Shown in pieces: positions 1-7,918 of a DNA stretch of 64,000 bases. The notes under the pieces are model-generated. The model made no database searches. It had not been told where the DNA came from and was given only the letters and a program-made list of their open reading frames with translations. The position numbers and the translations under genes are program-made. Position 1 is the stretch's first letter. Every line of letters begins with the position of its first letter. The DNA is from Armatimonadota bacterium (lineage in GTDB: Bacteria > Armatimonadota > Hebobacteria > CAIYQO01): assembly GCA_029553475.1 (NCBI GenBank), contig JAKPKV010000064.1:1-64000 (forward strand), in the 5' to 3' direction.

Positions 1-178
1 CCGTTCGTCGCGGTAGCTCCGCGCGATACATTTTGGGGGGGCCGCTGCCGAGCATAGCCCAGCGGGTGGGTGATTCCACGTCTTCCCGGTGCGCCCGCCG
101 GGCGGGATGGCCGTCCACCATCACTGGGACCTGCGCATCCCTGTCGAAGGTGTACGGCCGTCGTGCCTGCGCGGACGG

Positions 179-382
179 TTCCGAAAATGACACATTTCCG
201 GAAATTAATATACGGCTATGGGCCTCTTTTGTCAAACACTTCGCGCATTTGCTCCCCTCAAACGCCCCCTGCATCGCCCCCGGACAGCAGCCCTCGGGGC
301 AAAATGCCCCCAGGCAGGCGTACCAGCGCGCCGGACGACACATTTTCGCCCGCTGGCTTCCGAGAATGTGTCATTCCTGGAA
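179..382. repeat. Invertible promoter segment, locus 1 (OFF orientation)
   Basis: This 204-bp segment is bounded by inverted 25-bp sites. The left site (179-203) has arms TTCCGAAAA and TTTCCGGAA around spacer TGACACA. The right site (358-382) has arms TTCCGAGAA and TTCCTGGAA around TGTGTCA, the reverse complement of the same spacer. The interior aligns along nearly its whole length with the reverse complement of 12647-12853. The flanks outside the sites (CGTGCC.GCGCGGACGG on the left, G.GGCGT.A.GCC on the right) align in the same direction at both loci. The interior is therefore inverted relative to its surroundings. Its promoter points away from the pseudopilin at 427. Confidence 0.75.
207..235 (-). 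promoter_or_regulatory. Sigma-70 promoter inside the invertible segment, facing left
   Basis: Read on the minus strand: -35 TTGACA (230-235), 17-bp spacer, -10 TATATT (207-212). Transcription would leave through the left recombination site towards position 1, away from the pseudopilin gene. A perfect 12-bp palindrome, ATTTCCGGAAAT (194-205), lies just downstream of the -10 and forms the inner arm of the site. Confidence 0.7.
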
Positions 383-426
383 ATGAGGCGTCAGCCATTC
401 GTTCTTTTGGAAAGGAGTGTAGAGGT

Positions 427-1626
427 ATGTCTCACATGCAGCGCAGGGGAGGCCGTCGCGCGGGCTTCACCCTCATCGAACTCCTGGTGGTGATCGCGAT
501 CATCGCGATTTTGGCCGCCATCCTCTTCCCCGTCTTCGCCAAGGCGCGGGAGAAAGCCCGGCAGAATTCCTGCATCAACAATCAACGGCAAGTCGCCATT
601 GCCATCATGATGCATGTGCAGGATCATGAAGAAACCTTCATGTCCAACACCGCGCCGAATGCCTGGTCGTCGCGGTTGAAGGACTACAACGAGCCGACGA
701 TCTACGACTGTCCGACGAAGACCGGCAAAGGCAACAACGCCGCCCCGGAATACGGCTTCAACTACTACCTCTTCAGCAAAGCCCTCGGCGATATCGAAAC
801 GCCGGTCGCCGCCATCCTCACCGCCGACCTGGACATGAGTGACCCGGACGACACCTACACCATCTCCGACTACGAAACGCAGGTGGACGCGCGCCACACG
901 AAAGGCACGGTGCTGTCGTGCGTGGATGGGCACGTGGTGCAAGTCACGCTGACCAGCGGGGCCAAGCTGAAAGATCTCCTCGACAAAGGGTACGATCTCT
1001 TCTGCGGCGGCGGCACCACCGTCCTGGACGAACCCGCGGAGATCACCGCCGGCACCACCACGACGACCGGTTATACCTGGTACATCGCACCCGACGCCGG
1101 CACGCCCACCGTCTATACGCTGCCGGACAGCGCCTGCTACAAGACCGGCGATACCACCACGCCCAACGTCAGTATCCAGGCGGATATCGCGCAGAACACC
1201 AATTATAACGACCAGACCTGGGAAGCGTTCGGCCTGTACCTGCCCCATCCCCCCACCGATGCCTCCCGCACGAACGGGCTGTATCTGGTGGAAAACGGCT
1301 ACCCGAATTACGGCTTCACCGTGAACCAGAGCCTCCAGGATTTTACCAAGGGCAAGATTCCCTACGCGTTTTCAGAAACCACCAACCAGAAACACTCAAC
1401 GGGCTACTACTTCCGCTTCCAGGTGTATCTCCTGGGCAACACTGCCACCTATTCCGTTGCAGAGTATAGGAACGACAACCTGAGCAAGGTACTCGGCAGC
1501 GGTTCTACCGCCATCAACTGGTCAGCACTGAAAGACCAGAAGAGCACGGTTCCCTTCATCTATATCGCCAACAACCGTGCCATCACCGTCTTCGTCAAGA
1601 ACGTGCTGGTGAAAATACTCAAGTAA
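427..1626 (+). CDS. Type IV pilin-like / pseudopilin protein with H-X9-DG motif (paralogue 1)
   Basis: A 399-residue secreted or surface protein with a class III prepilin leader. A short basic N-terminus ends in RRAG, cleavage is predicted before FTLIELLVV, and a hydrophobic helix of about 20 residues follows. The conserved [12 protein letters not shown] and [17 protein letters not shown] blocks come next. [14 protein letters not shown], in the middle of the protein, matches the H-X9-DG motif of planctomycete and armatimonad pseudopilins. The roughly 210-residue C-terminal extension is not recognised. The ATG at 427 follows GGAAAGGAG; longer upstream starts would run through the invertible segment. 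It closely resembles the protein at 12959 through the first 250 residues. Its promoter segment is currently reversed, so it is probably silent in the sequenced orientation. Confidence 0.9.
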   Translation: MSHMQRRGGRRAGFTLIELLVVIAIIAILAAILFPVFAKAREKARQNSCINNQRQVAIAIMMHVQDHEETFMSNTAPNAWSSRLKDYNEPTIYDCPTKTGKGNNAAPEYGFNYYLFSKALGDIETPVAAILTADLDMSDPDDTYTISDYETQVDARHTKGTVLSCVDGHVVQVTLTSGAKLKDLLDKGYDLFCGGGTTVLDEPAEITAGTTTTTGYTWYIAPDAGTPTVYTLPDSACYKTGDTTTPNVSIQADIAQNTNYNDQTWEAFGLYLPHPPTDASRTNGLYLVENGYPNYGFTVNQSLQDFTKGKIPYAFSETTNQKHSTGYYFRFQVYLLGNTATYSVAEYRNDNLSKVLGSGSTAINWSALKDQKSTVPFIYIANNRAITVFVKNVLVKILK

Positions 1627-1650
1627 CGGCAGCGCGGTATCAGGCGCTGT

Positions 1651-1690
1651 CACGCCGGCTGTTCCTCCGCGAGTCGGGGCAGCCGGCGTG
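1651..1690. terminator. Hairpin after pseudopilin 1
   Basis: A perfect 11-bp inverted repeat (CACGCCGGCTG / CAGCCGGCGTG) with an 18-nt loop lies 25 nt after the stop codon. No T-run follows, so termination is plausible but not assured. Confidence 0.5.
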
Positions 1691-1695
1691 CATCG

Positions 1696-1737
1696 TTGTA
1701 CGTGCAAGACCACGCGGAGACCTTCATCGGCGCGCCT
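1696..1737 (+). pseudogene. Scrap of another pseudopilin gene
   Basis: Fourteen in-frame codons read LYVQDHAETFIGAP, nearly the conserved [11 protein letters not shown] block of the pseudopilins at 427 and 12959. There is no N-terminal leader in front and no H-X9-DG region behind. It looks like the residue of a deleted or partly duplicated paralogue. Because it is short, chance similarity cannot be fully excluded. Confidence 0.45.
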
Positions 1738-1815
1738 GACACGCGACACGAACGTGCCCGCCGCGGTTGCGGCGGGCACTGCACCCATCACTGATGGCGC
1801 GCCCCCGCTCCCCGC

Positions 1816-3660
1816 TCAGTCCTTCCGCTCGTGCGCCTTCAGCAGGCGCTTGCGCAGCCGCAGGGACGCCGGGGTGATTTCCACGTATTCGTCGTCCTGG
1901 ATATAGCCGATGGCGTCTTCGAGGGACAGGAGGCGCGGCGGGGTGAGGCCGACGTCAATCTCCGAAGTGGAAGCGCGCATGTTGGTGAGCTTCTTCTGGC
2001 GGGTGATGTTCACCACCAGGTCGTTGTCGCGGGCGTTTTCGCCGACGATCATCCCCTCGTAGACCTCCACGCCGGGGCCGATGAAGAGCACCGAGCGCTC
2101 TTGCAGGCTTTCGATGGCGTAGCCGGTGCTGAGGCCCTGGTTCATGGCGATCATCACCCCGCGCGTCCGCCGCGTCACCTCGCCGGCGAGGGGGCCGTAC
2201 TCCAGGAACTGGTGATGCATCACGCCGGTGCCGCGGGTGCTGGTGAGAAAATCGGTGCGGTAGCCGAAAAGGCCGCGCGCCGGGATGCGGAAGCGCAGCC
2301 GCGTCTTGCCGTCCGCCCCCACCTCCATCTCCAGCAGCTCCGCGCGGCGCGCCCCCACCCCCTCGATGACCGTGCCCACGTATTGCTCCGGCACGTCAAT
2401 GGTGAGCTCTTCATACGGCTCGCAGCGCGCGCCGTCAATCTCGCGAGTGATGACGCGCGGCTGGGAGACCATGAACTCGTACCCCTCGCGGCGCATCGTC
2501 TCCATGAGGATGGTCAGGTGCAGCTCGCCGCGTCCGGAGACCGTGAAGGCGTCCGGCGAGTCCGTCTCCTCCACGCGCAGCGCCACGTTCGACTGCAGCT
2601 CGCGCAGCAGCCGCTCGCGCAGGTGGCGGCTGGTGAGGAATTTGCCCTCGCGCCCGGCGAAGGGCGAGGTGTTCACCAAAAAATCCACGCTGATGGTCGG
2701 CTGGTCCACCGCGATGCCGGGCAGCAGGTCCGGCGCCGCCGGATCGCCAATCGTCGCGCCGATGCTCACCGTCTCCAGCCCGGCCAGCGCGATGATCTCG
2801 CCCGCGCCCGCCTGCGTCGCCTCCGCGCGCTGCAGGTGCTCGAAGATATACAGCCGCGACACCTTGCCGGTGATGGACGCGCCCGCCAGCGGGTGCAGCG
2901 CCACCGTCTCGCCCAGCCGCACGCGGCCGCGCTCGATGCGCCCGATGGCGAGCTGCCCGAGGTAGGGTGAGTAATCCAGCGTGGAGACGAGCATCTGGAA
3001 CGGCCCTTCCGGCTGCACGCGCGGGGTGGGCACGTGGCGCAGGATCGCCGCGAAAAGCGGCGCCAGGTCCGGGCCGTCGTCCGCCGGGTCGAGCATCGCC
3101 GTGCCCAGCTTCGCCGAGCAGAAGACGGTGGGGAAGTCGAGCTGGTGGTCATTGGCGCCGAGGTCAATGAAAAGATCGAACACCTCGTTATGCACCGCGT
3201 GCGGGCGCGCGCCGGGGCGGTCAATCTTATTGATGACCACGATGGGCTGCAGCCCCAGCTCCAGCGCCTTGCGCAGCACGAAACGCGTCTGCGGCATCGG
3301 GCCGTCGGCGGCGTCCACCAGCAGCAGGCAGCCGTCCACCATGCGCAGGATGCGCTCCACCTCGCCGCCGAAGTCGGCGTGGCCGGGCGTATCCACGATG
3401 TTGATCTTCACGTCGCCCCAGCGGATGGCGGTGTTTTTGGCCAGGATGGTGATGCCGCGCTCGCGCTCCAGCGGGTTGGAGTCCATCACTCGCTCCGCCA
3501 CCTGCTGGTTCGCGCGAAACGCCCCCGCCTGGCGCAGCATCTGGTCCACCAGCGTGGTCTTGCCGTGGTCCACGTGTGCAATGATCGCGATATTCCGCAG
3601 GTGCGCGGGCGCGAGGATGCCGTCGTCGAGTTGTGCCGTAATCGTCATGGTCCCCTTCAC
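1816..3660 (-). CDS. typA: Ribosome-associated translational GTPase TypA/BipA
   Basis: A 614-residue translation-factor GTPase of the EF-G/LepA superfamily that acts on the 70S/50S ribosome in ribosome assembly and stress adaptation. The G1 motif AHVDHGKTT is at residues 28-36, followed by G3 [12 protein letters not shown] and G4 [12 protein letters not shown]-Tu domain 2, EF-G domain III/V-like regions and the BipA-specific C-terminal domain follow. Length matches the family (about 605-615). The start at 3660 is used because of its position behind a TATAAT promoter; the ATG four codons in (3648) is an alternative. It is monocistronic, with its own promoter at 3704-3733. Confidence 0.95.
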   Translation of the reverse strand: MKGTMTITAQLDDGILAPAHLRNIAIIAHVDHGKTTLVDQMLRQAGAFRANQQVAERVMDSNPLERERGITILAKNTAIRWGDVKINIVDTPGHADFGGEVERILRMVDGCLLLVDAADGPMPQTRFVLRKALELGLQPIVVINKIDRPGARPHAVHNEVFDLFIDLGANDHQLDFPTVFCSAKLGTAMLDPADDGPDLAPLFAAILRHVPTPRVQPEGPFQMLVSTLDYSPYLGQLAIGRIERGRVRLGETVALHPLAGASITGKVSRLYIFEHLQRAEATQAGAGEIIALAGLETVSIGATIGDPAAPDLLPGIAVDQPTISVDFLVNTSPFAGREGKFLTSRHLRERLLRELQSNVALRVEETDSPDAFTVSGRGELHLTILMETMRREGYEFMVSQPRVITREIDGARCEPYEELTIDVPEQYVGTVIEGVGARRAELLEMEVGADGKTRLRFRIPARGLFGYRTDFLTSTRGTGVMHHQFLEYGPLAGEVTRRTRGVMIAMNQGLSTGYAIESLQERSVLFIGPGVEVYEGMIVGENARDNDLVVNITRQKKLTNMRASTSEIDVGLTPPRLLSLEDAIGYIQDDEYVEITPASLRLRKRLLKAHERKD

Positions 3661-3703
3661 ACGCCAACGGCGCAGGACATCGCGCCCGCGCCGCCGCCGG
3701 GTG

Positions 3704-3733
3704 ATTATAGCAGATTGTCGGAAGCGCGTCGAA
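3704..3733 (-). promoter_or_regulatory. typA promoter
   Basis: Minus-strand -10 TATAAT (3704-3709) with an 18-bp spacer to a TTCGAC -35 (3728-3733). This predicts a leader of about 37 nt before typA. Confidence 0.6.
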
Positions 3734-3934
3734 GGGCGATACGCGCCTCCACGCGGCTTTCCCTTCGACCGCGGAGGTTACTTCCCATGCGCTCGGCTGC
3801 CCCCGCGGGAAAAGATCTCTTCCCCTTCGACTCAAAGAAGGAATCCGTGAACGATACGCGAACTCATCTCAATACAACACACAGATGACCCGCGCGAGCC
3901 CCCGCCGCCCGCGTCATCGCAGAAGGGAGTTCCC

Positions 3935-5062
3935 ATGCAACATGTCACGCGTCTGTTCAGCATCCTCTGCGCGCTTGCGCTCCTCGCTCTCCTGGCCGGC
4001 TGCGGCGGGGGCGGCGGCGGGTCCACTATCCTCCCGCCCACCACCCTGAAGAGCTCCGGCGACAACAGCATCTCCCTCGTCGGCGCCGCCTCCGCGCTGC
4101 CCGCAGGTGTGACGGTCGCCGACCTCGTCCTCACGCCGAAAGCCGCCGCCGACGTGCCCGGCGCGCCCGCCGGCGCCGCCTTCGTGGCCGCGGTGGAATG
4201 CGGCCCGGCCGGCACCGTCTTCAGCTCGCCGGTGAACCTCGTCTTCACGCTGAATCCGGCCCGCGCCCCCGGTGAAAAGCTGCCCGTCTTCCTGCTGAGC
4301 GGCGGCCTCTGGACCGCCGCCAGCACCGCCACCGTGGCCGCGGACGGCCTCACCGCCACCGCGCCCATCACCCACTTCAGCACCTACGGTCTCTTCGTCA
4401 CGGAACAGACGGCGCTGGCGGGCGACAAGATCTTCCGCTTTGACCTGGGGGTCATCGAAGATGGCCTGCCCGCCGAGATTATGTACAATGATACCCACCA
4501 GGAACTGGTGCTGCCCCACGCCGCCGCCTTTGCCGTGCAGCAGGCGTACGACGACATCACCCAGGCCCCGTTCGTCGCGTATGACGACAGCAACGGCGCG
4601 AATCCGCCCACCTTCCCCGCCACCGCGGGAAAAGTCTACGTCTTCCGCTCGTATGACTTCGGCACCGCCACCACCCGCTACTACAAGCTGCAAGTCCTCA
4701 GCGCCACCGCGCACGACAACCAGACCTACGGTGTGGTGACGTTCAAATACGAGCAGATCCTGCCGCTGTCCATCGTGGCGGCATCCGGCGAGTGGGATTT
4801 CGATAACGGCGCCCACCTTTCGGTGATGATGGGCGGCGTGGTGCTGGATTACACCGCCGGCGCCGACGCGCCGGTCATCGCCATCGAAGGCTACTACACC
4901 GACGCCAACACCCTCGTCGGCACCTGGGCGAATACCGCCACCCAGGCCGGCGGCGACGTCACCGTCACCCTGACCCTGTCCGACGGCCAGTTGGACGCCA
5001 CGCTGGTCGGCACCAACGGCCTGGACAGCGTGACGCTGACGAACGGCACGAAGCAGCAGTAG
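3935..5062 (+). CDS. Secreted lipoprotein of unknown function
   Basis: A 375-residue protein with a lipoprotein signal peptide. A hydrophobic stretch (ALALLALLAG) ends in the lipobox LAGC, cleaved before Cys, and is followed by an unusual run of glycines. The mature part starts with a ZU5-like beta region (residues about 45-150: prolines, GTVFSSPVNLVFTLNPA, then THFSTYGLF), as in extracellular proteins of Gram-negative-type envelopes. The C-terminal half is rich in Tyr, Thr and Val and not recognised. The ATG at 3935 follows AGAAGGGAG. It is transcribed divergently from typA and convergently to the arabinofuranosidase gene, with a shared terminator in between. Function unknown; a surface-anchored binding protein is possible. 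Confidence 0.8.
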   Translation: MQHVTRLFSILCALALLALLAGCGGGGGGSTILPPTTLKSSGDNSISLVGAASALPAGVTVADLVLTPKAAADVPGAPAGAAFVAAVECGPAGTVFSSPVNLVFTLNPARAPGEKLPVFLLSGGLWTAASTATVAADGLTATAPITHFSTYGLFVTEQTALAGDKIFRFDLGVIEDGLPAEIMYNDTHQELVLPHAAAFAVQQAYDDITQAPFVAYDDSNGANPPTFPATAGKVYVFRSYDFGTATTRYYKLQVLSATAHDNQTYGVVTFKYEQILPLSIVAASGEWDFDNGAHLSVMMGGVVLDYTAGADAPVIAIEGYYTDANTLVGTWANTATQAGGDVTVTLTLSDGQLDATLVGTNGLDSVTLTNGTKQQ

Positions 5063-5086
5063 CGTCCGGCGTAGCCGCGCACGCGC

Positions 5087-5118
5087 GACGGCCCCCGGCG
5101 CACGCGCCGGGGGCCGTC
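5087..5118. terminator. Bidirectional terminator between lipoprotein and GH51 genes
   Basis: A 14-bp GC-rich perfect stem (GACGGCCCCCGGCG and its complement) with a CACG tetraloop, followed by CTTTG. It lies between the convergent genes ending at 5062 and 5144. Confidence 0.7.
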
Positions 5119-5143
5119 TTTGCGTGGTGGCGCGCGGCGCCCC

Positions 5144-6952
5144 CTACCCCACCGTCACCCGCGCCACCGCCATCGGCGGCAGGGTGAGGGTGTTGAACTC
5201 GAAACACTGCGCGCCCGCCTGCCAGCCGCCCAGCAGATCGTCGCCGACGAGGAGATCGGCGTAGCCGGAAGGCGGGAAACCCTCCAATTTCACCTGCGCC
5301 TCCTCGGTCACGCTGCGGTTCACCAGGAAGAGGTAGGCGCCATCGTCCGTGGTGAGATAGGCGCCGGTGACGGCCGGCACCTCGGCGCCCTCCAGCGCCG
5401 GGCTGTCAATCGCCAGCGGCACCGCCTGGCCGGGCACCGCCGGGCGGTAGAGGCGGAAGATGTCCGCCAGCGGCGACGCCTCCACTTCCGGCCCGTGCGC
5501 GCTGAAGATGCCCATTACGTTGAACAGGTTGTAAAAATTCGCCAGCTCCAGCGCGGGGGCCAGCGCCGTGTAGTCGGCCAGGATGGTCGCGACGAACAGG
5601 CCGTGCTGCACGTCGTATTTTTCCAGGAAGTCGCGGTTGTCGTGGTGGCTGGCGTACTGCCACATGTTCCACTCCGTCATCGCCACCGTCATCTCGACGC
5701 CGGCGGCGGCGATGTCGTCCAGCGCCTGCCGCAGCGACGCGCTGATGCCCGTCGCGCTCCCCATCACCAGCGCCTGCCGCTTCACCGGGTCGTCGTCCCA
5801 GCCGCCGCAGTAATGCTGGATGGCCAGCACGTCCACCAGCTCGGCCGCCTGCTCCAGAATCGGCGCGCGCCAGGGGGCGCGCTCACCGTGCCGCATCAAC
5901 TCGCCATCCGTCACGCCGAGGGCGATGATGCGGCAGTTCGGGTAGTTCGCGCGGATGCCCGGCACGTAGGCCCGCAGCACCTCCACGTACTGCTCCCCGC
6001 TCATGCTGCCGATCTCCCACGCGCCGTAATGCTCGTTGCCGATCTGCCAGTACATCAGCGGCGGCTCCACGCCGCGGTCGCGATACCACCGCGCCACGTA
6101 GGCCGCCCACTCCGCCGCTTCCTCCGGCGTGCCGGTGCCCACGTTCACGGAAATCTGCGGCGTCACCCCGCGCGACAGGCAGTAGTCCAGGTATTCGTCG
6201 GTGCCGAACTCGTAGTGCAGGGTGAACTTGAAGACCGGATCGTGCTCCTCCGGGCGCAAGTGGCGCGGGCCGGTGCCGTTCTTCCAGTGGTAGCTGGTGG
6301 AGATGCAGCCGCCGGGGAAGCGCAGCACCGGGATATCCAGCGTGTCGAACGCCGCCAGCACGTCCGTGCGAATATCGCCCATCCCCGCCGGGCGCAGGTG
6401 TGCCTGGTCAATCCACACCATGCCCACCTCGGGCAGGATGATGTAGAAGACCGCCGCGTCGTCATCCACCGGCGCCGTCAACGTCGCCGTCACCGCGTGC
6501 CAGTAGGTGCGGGTGATGGCCAGCGTGGCCTCGCAGTAGATCGGTTTGCCGGCGTCCAGCGGGCGCAGGCCGGCGCGCAGGGTGACGGGATGGTACTGCC
6601 CGCGCACCCACAGCGTCACCTCCAGCGTCTCGCCGGCGCGGATTTTCCGGTCAATCTGCAGGATGCCGCGTTCGCGCCCGCTGTAGTTGTGGATGAGCTG
6701 CGCCTCGCCGCCGGAGAGATACAGGCCCGGCGTCAGCTCGTAGTGCGTGCCGAGGAAGTTGTGGTTCCAGCCCGAAACCCAGCCGCGCGCGATGCCGTTG
6801 TCGGGATTCGCCGGCCCCATGAATTTCGGATTCGCCAGCCGGTCGGAGGATAATCCCGGCCCCACCCCGATGCACATCTCCAGATTATGGCCGAGAATGG
6901 TGGCCGGCACGAAGTGGGCGGCCTCGCCGGACGGCCGAACAGTCACCTGCAT
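5144..6952 (-). CDS. GH51-type alpha-L-arabinofuranosidase
   Basis: A 602-residue glycoside hydrolase expected to release arabinofuranose from arabinan or arabinoxylan side chains. The clan GH-A (beta/alpha)8 signature is present: acid/base Glu307 in QIGNEHYGAW and nucleophile Glu427 in MTEWNMW. It is preceded by RFPGGC and followed by a GH51-like LANFYNLFNVMG block. The first 180 residues resemble a carbohydrate-binding-like beta domain and the last 150 the usual GH51 beta-sandwich. The start at 6952 is chosen because GGAAAAGGAG lies 8 nt upstream; an ATG 16 codons earlier has no site. There is no signal peptide, so it should act in the cytoplasm on imported oligosaccharides. GH51 assignment is likely, but substrate is inferred from family only. 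Confidence 0.85.
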   Translation of the reverse strand: MQVTVRPSGEAAHFVPATILGHNLEMCIGVGPGLSSDRLANPKFMGPANPDNGIARGWVSGWNHNFLGTHYELTPGLYLSGGEAQLIHNYSGRERGILQIDRKIRAGETLEVTLWVRGQYHPVTLRAGLRPLDAGKPIYCEATLAITRTYWHAVTATLTAPVDDDAAVFYIILPEVGMVWIDQAHLRPAGMGDIRTDVLAAFDTLDIPVLRFPGGCISTSYHWKNGTGPRHLRPEEHDPVFKFTLHYEFGTDEYLDYCLSRGVTPQISVNVGTGTPEEAAEWAAYVARWYRDRGVEPPLMYWQIGNEHYGAWEIGSMSGEQYVEVLRAYVPGIRANYPNCRIIALGVTDGELMRHGERAPWRAPILEQAAELVDVLAIQHYCGGWDDDPVKRQALVMGSATGISASLRQALDDIAAAGVEMTVAMTEWNMWQYASHHDNRDFLEKYDVQHGLFVATILADYTALAPALELANFYNLFNVMGIFSAHGPEVEASPLADIFRLYRPAVPGQAVPLAIDSPALEGAEVPAVTGAYLTTDDGAYLFLVNRSVTEEAQVKLEGFPPSGYADLLVGDDLLGGWQAGAQCFEFNTLTLPPMAVARVTVG

Positions 6953-7046
6953 AGTGCGCTCCTTTTCCCCTGGTTGGATTGAGGAGCTTATTAGACGCAA
7001 GGCGGGTAGTTCCTGCCGGCGAGGCCGCGAAAGCCCGGTGTTCTTG

Positions 7047-7439
7047 TCAGAGCGTGCCGTCGTGGGCGCGCAGGAACGCTTCCACCGCCGTCTGCTTGCC
7101 GACGACCGCCATCGCCAGCCAGGTGCGACCTTGAGCGTCGCGGGCGTTGATATCGGCGCCGGCGTTCACCAGCGCCTTGATGACATCCAGGTACCCCCGG
7201 AACGACGCCCAGTGACCCGCGGTGCGCTGCTGCTCGTCGCGCGCATTCACCTCGGCCTCCTGCGCCAGCATGCGCTGCACCACGGTGGTGTAGCCATACC
7301 AGGCGGCCTGGTGCAGCGGCGTGCGGCCTTCGGCATCGCGGGTGGTGATATCCAGCGGTTGCGACGGCGGCGGCGCCGCCTGCTTGGAACGCGACGTTTT
7401 CGCCGCGGGATTGGACTTGATCGTGGCGGTTTTCCGCAT
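7047..7439 (-). CDS. Small ankyrin-repeat protein
   Basis: A 130-residue protein. After a basic, Ala/Pro-rich N-terminus (residues 1-30) there are three ankyrin repeats. The first is DAEGRTPLHQAAWYG, the second AEVNARDEQQRTAGHWASFRG, and the third GADINARDAQGRTWLAMAV. Such repeats mediate protein-protein contacts; the partner is not evident. There is no signal peptide or membrane segment. GGGAGGG lies 7 nt before the start. It stands alone, 94 bp upstream of the arabinofuranosidase gene on the same strand. Confidence 0.85.
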   Translation of the reverse strand: MRKTATIKSNPAAKTSRSKQAAPPPSQPLDITTRDAEGRTPLHQAAWYGYTTVVQRMLAQEAEVNARDEQQRTAGHWASFRGYLDVIKALVNAGADINARDAQGRTWLAMAVVGKQTAVEAFLRAHDGTL

Positions 7440-7756
7440 ACACGTACCCTCCCATCGCAGTGTTCATAATCGGGAAGGGTCCTACCGACGCGGGCATCCA
7501 GATGTTATGGCGAAGACGGTACTCCGCGAGCCTGCCGGCGATGACAGCATGACGTCCGCCTCTGTAAGTTCACGGCGCGCGGCCGCATCACGTTGCCCAA
7601 TCCAATAATGACGCCTTATCATACGCCGATGCCCCCAGAACGTCAAATACTTGGCCCCGTCGCGGCGGGAGCGTAGGCGGCAATCACGGTGACCGGTGAG
7701 CGCAAGATCCCCTCCGTGTCGCCCCATATGCGTCACGCTAGGGTTCGCGTATCCTT

Positions 7757-7833
7757 CGTACTCGTGCTCGTGCTCATCGGAGCGCGGACATCCTGTCCGC
7801 CCGTATTCGAGTACGAGTACGAGCACGAGCACG
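7757..7833. repeat. Hexamer-built hairpin (GAGTAC/GAGCAC) with inner palindrome
   Basis: The left arm is three hexamers (GTACTC GTGCTC GTGCTC) and the right arm four (GAGTAC GAGTAC GAGCAC GAGCAC). They enclose a perfect inner hairpin GCGGACA/TGTCCGC (7784-7800). It lies in the 479-bp gene-free gap 7440-7918. The arms pair only imperfectly because hexamer order differs, so the strand could slip. The rest of the gap shows no gene. Confidence 0.75.
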
Positions 7834-7918
7834 AAACGAGCGCTGACGCCATGATGACGCGTATGCCGTGTCGCCCCCCCATTTGCATCTTCCAACGCCC
7901 TTCGGGTATCGTATCGGT

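Noticed and set aside
1-178. A gene at the left window edge
   Set aside because: Open frames here have no start signal or motif on either strand. Only the left flank of the switch is homologous to anything else in the window.
5120-6853. A 577-codon plus-strand open frame over the arabinofuranosidase gene
   Set aside because: Its Arg/His-rich translation has no motif; the minus strand carries GH51 catalytic motifs in the right order.
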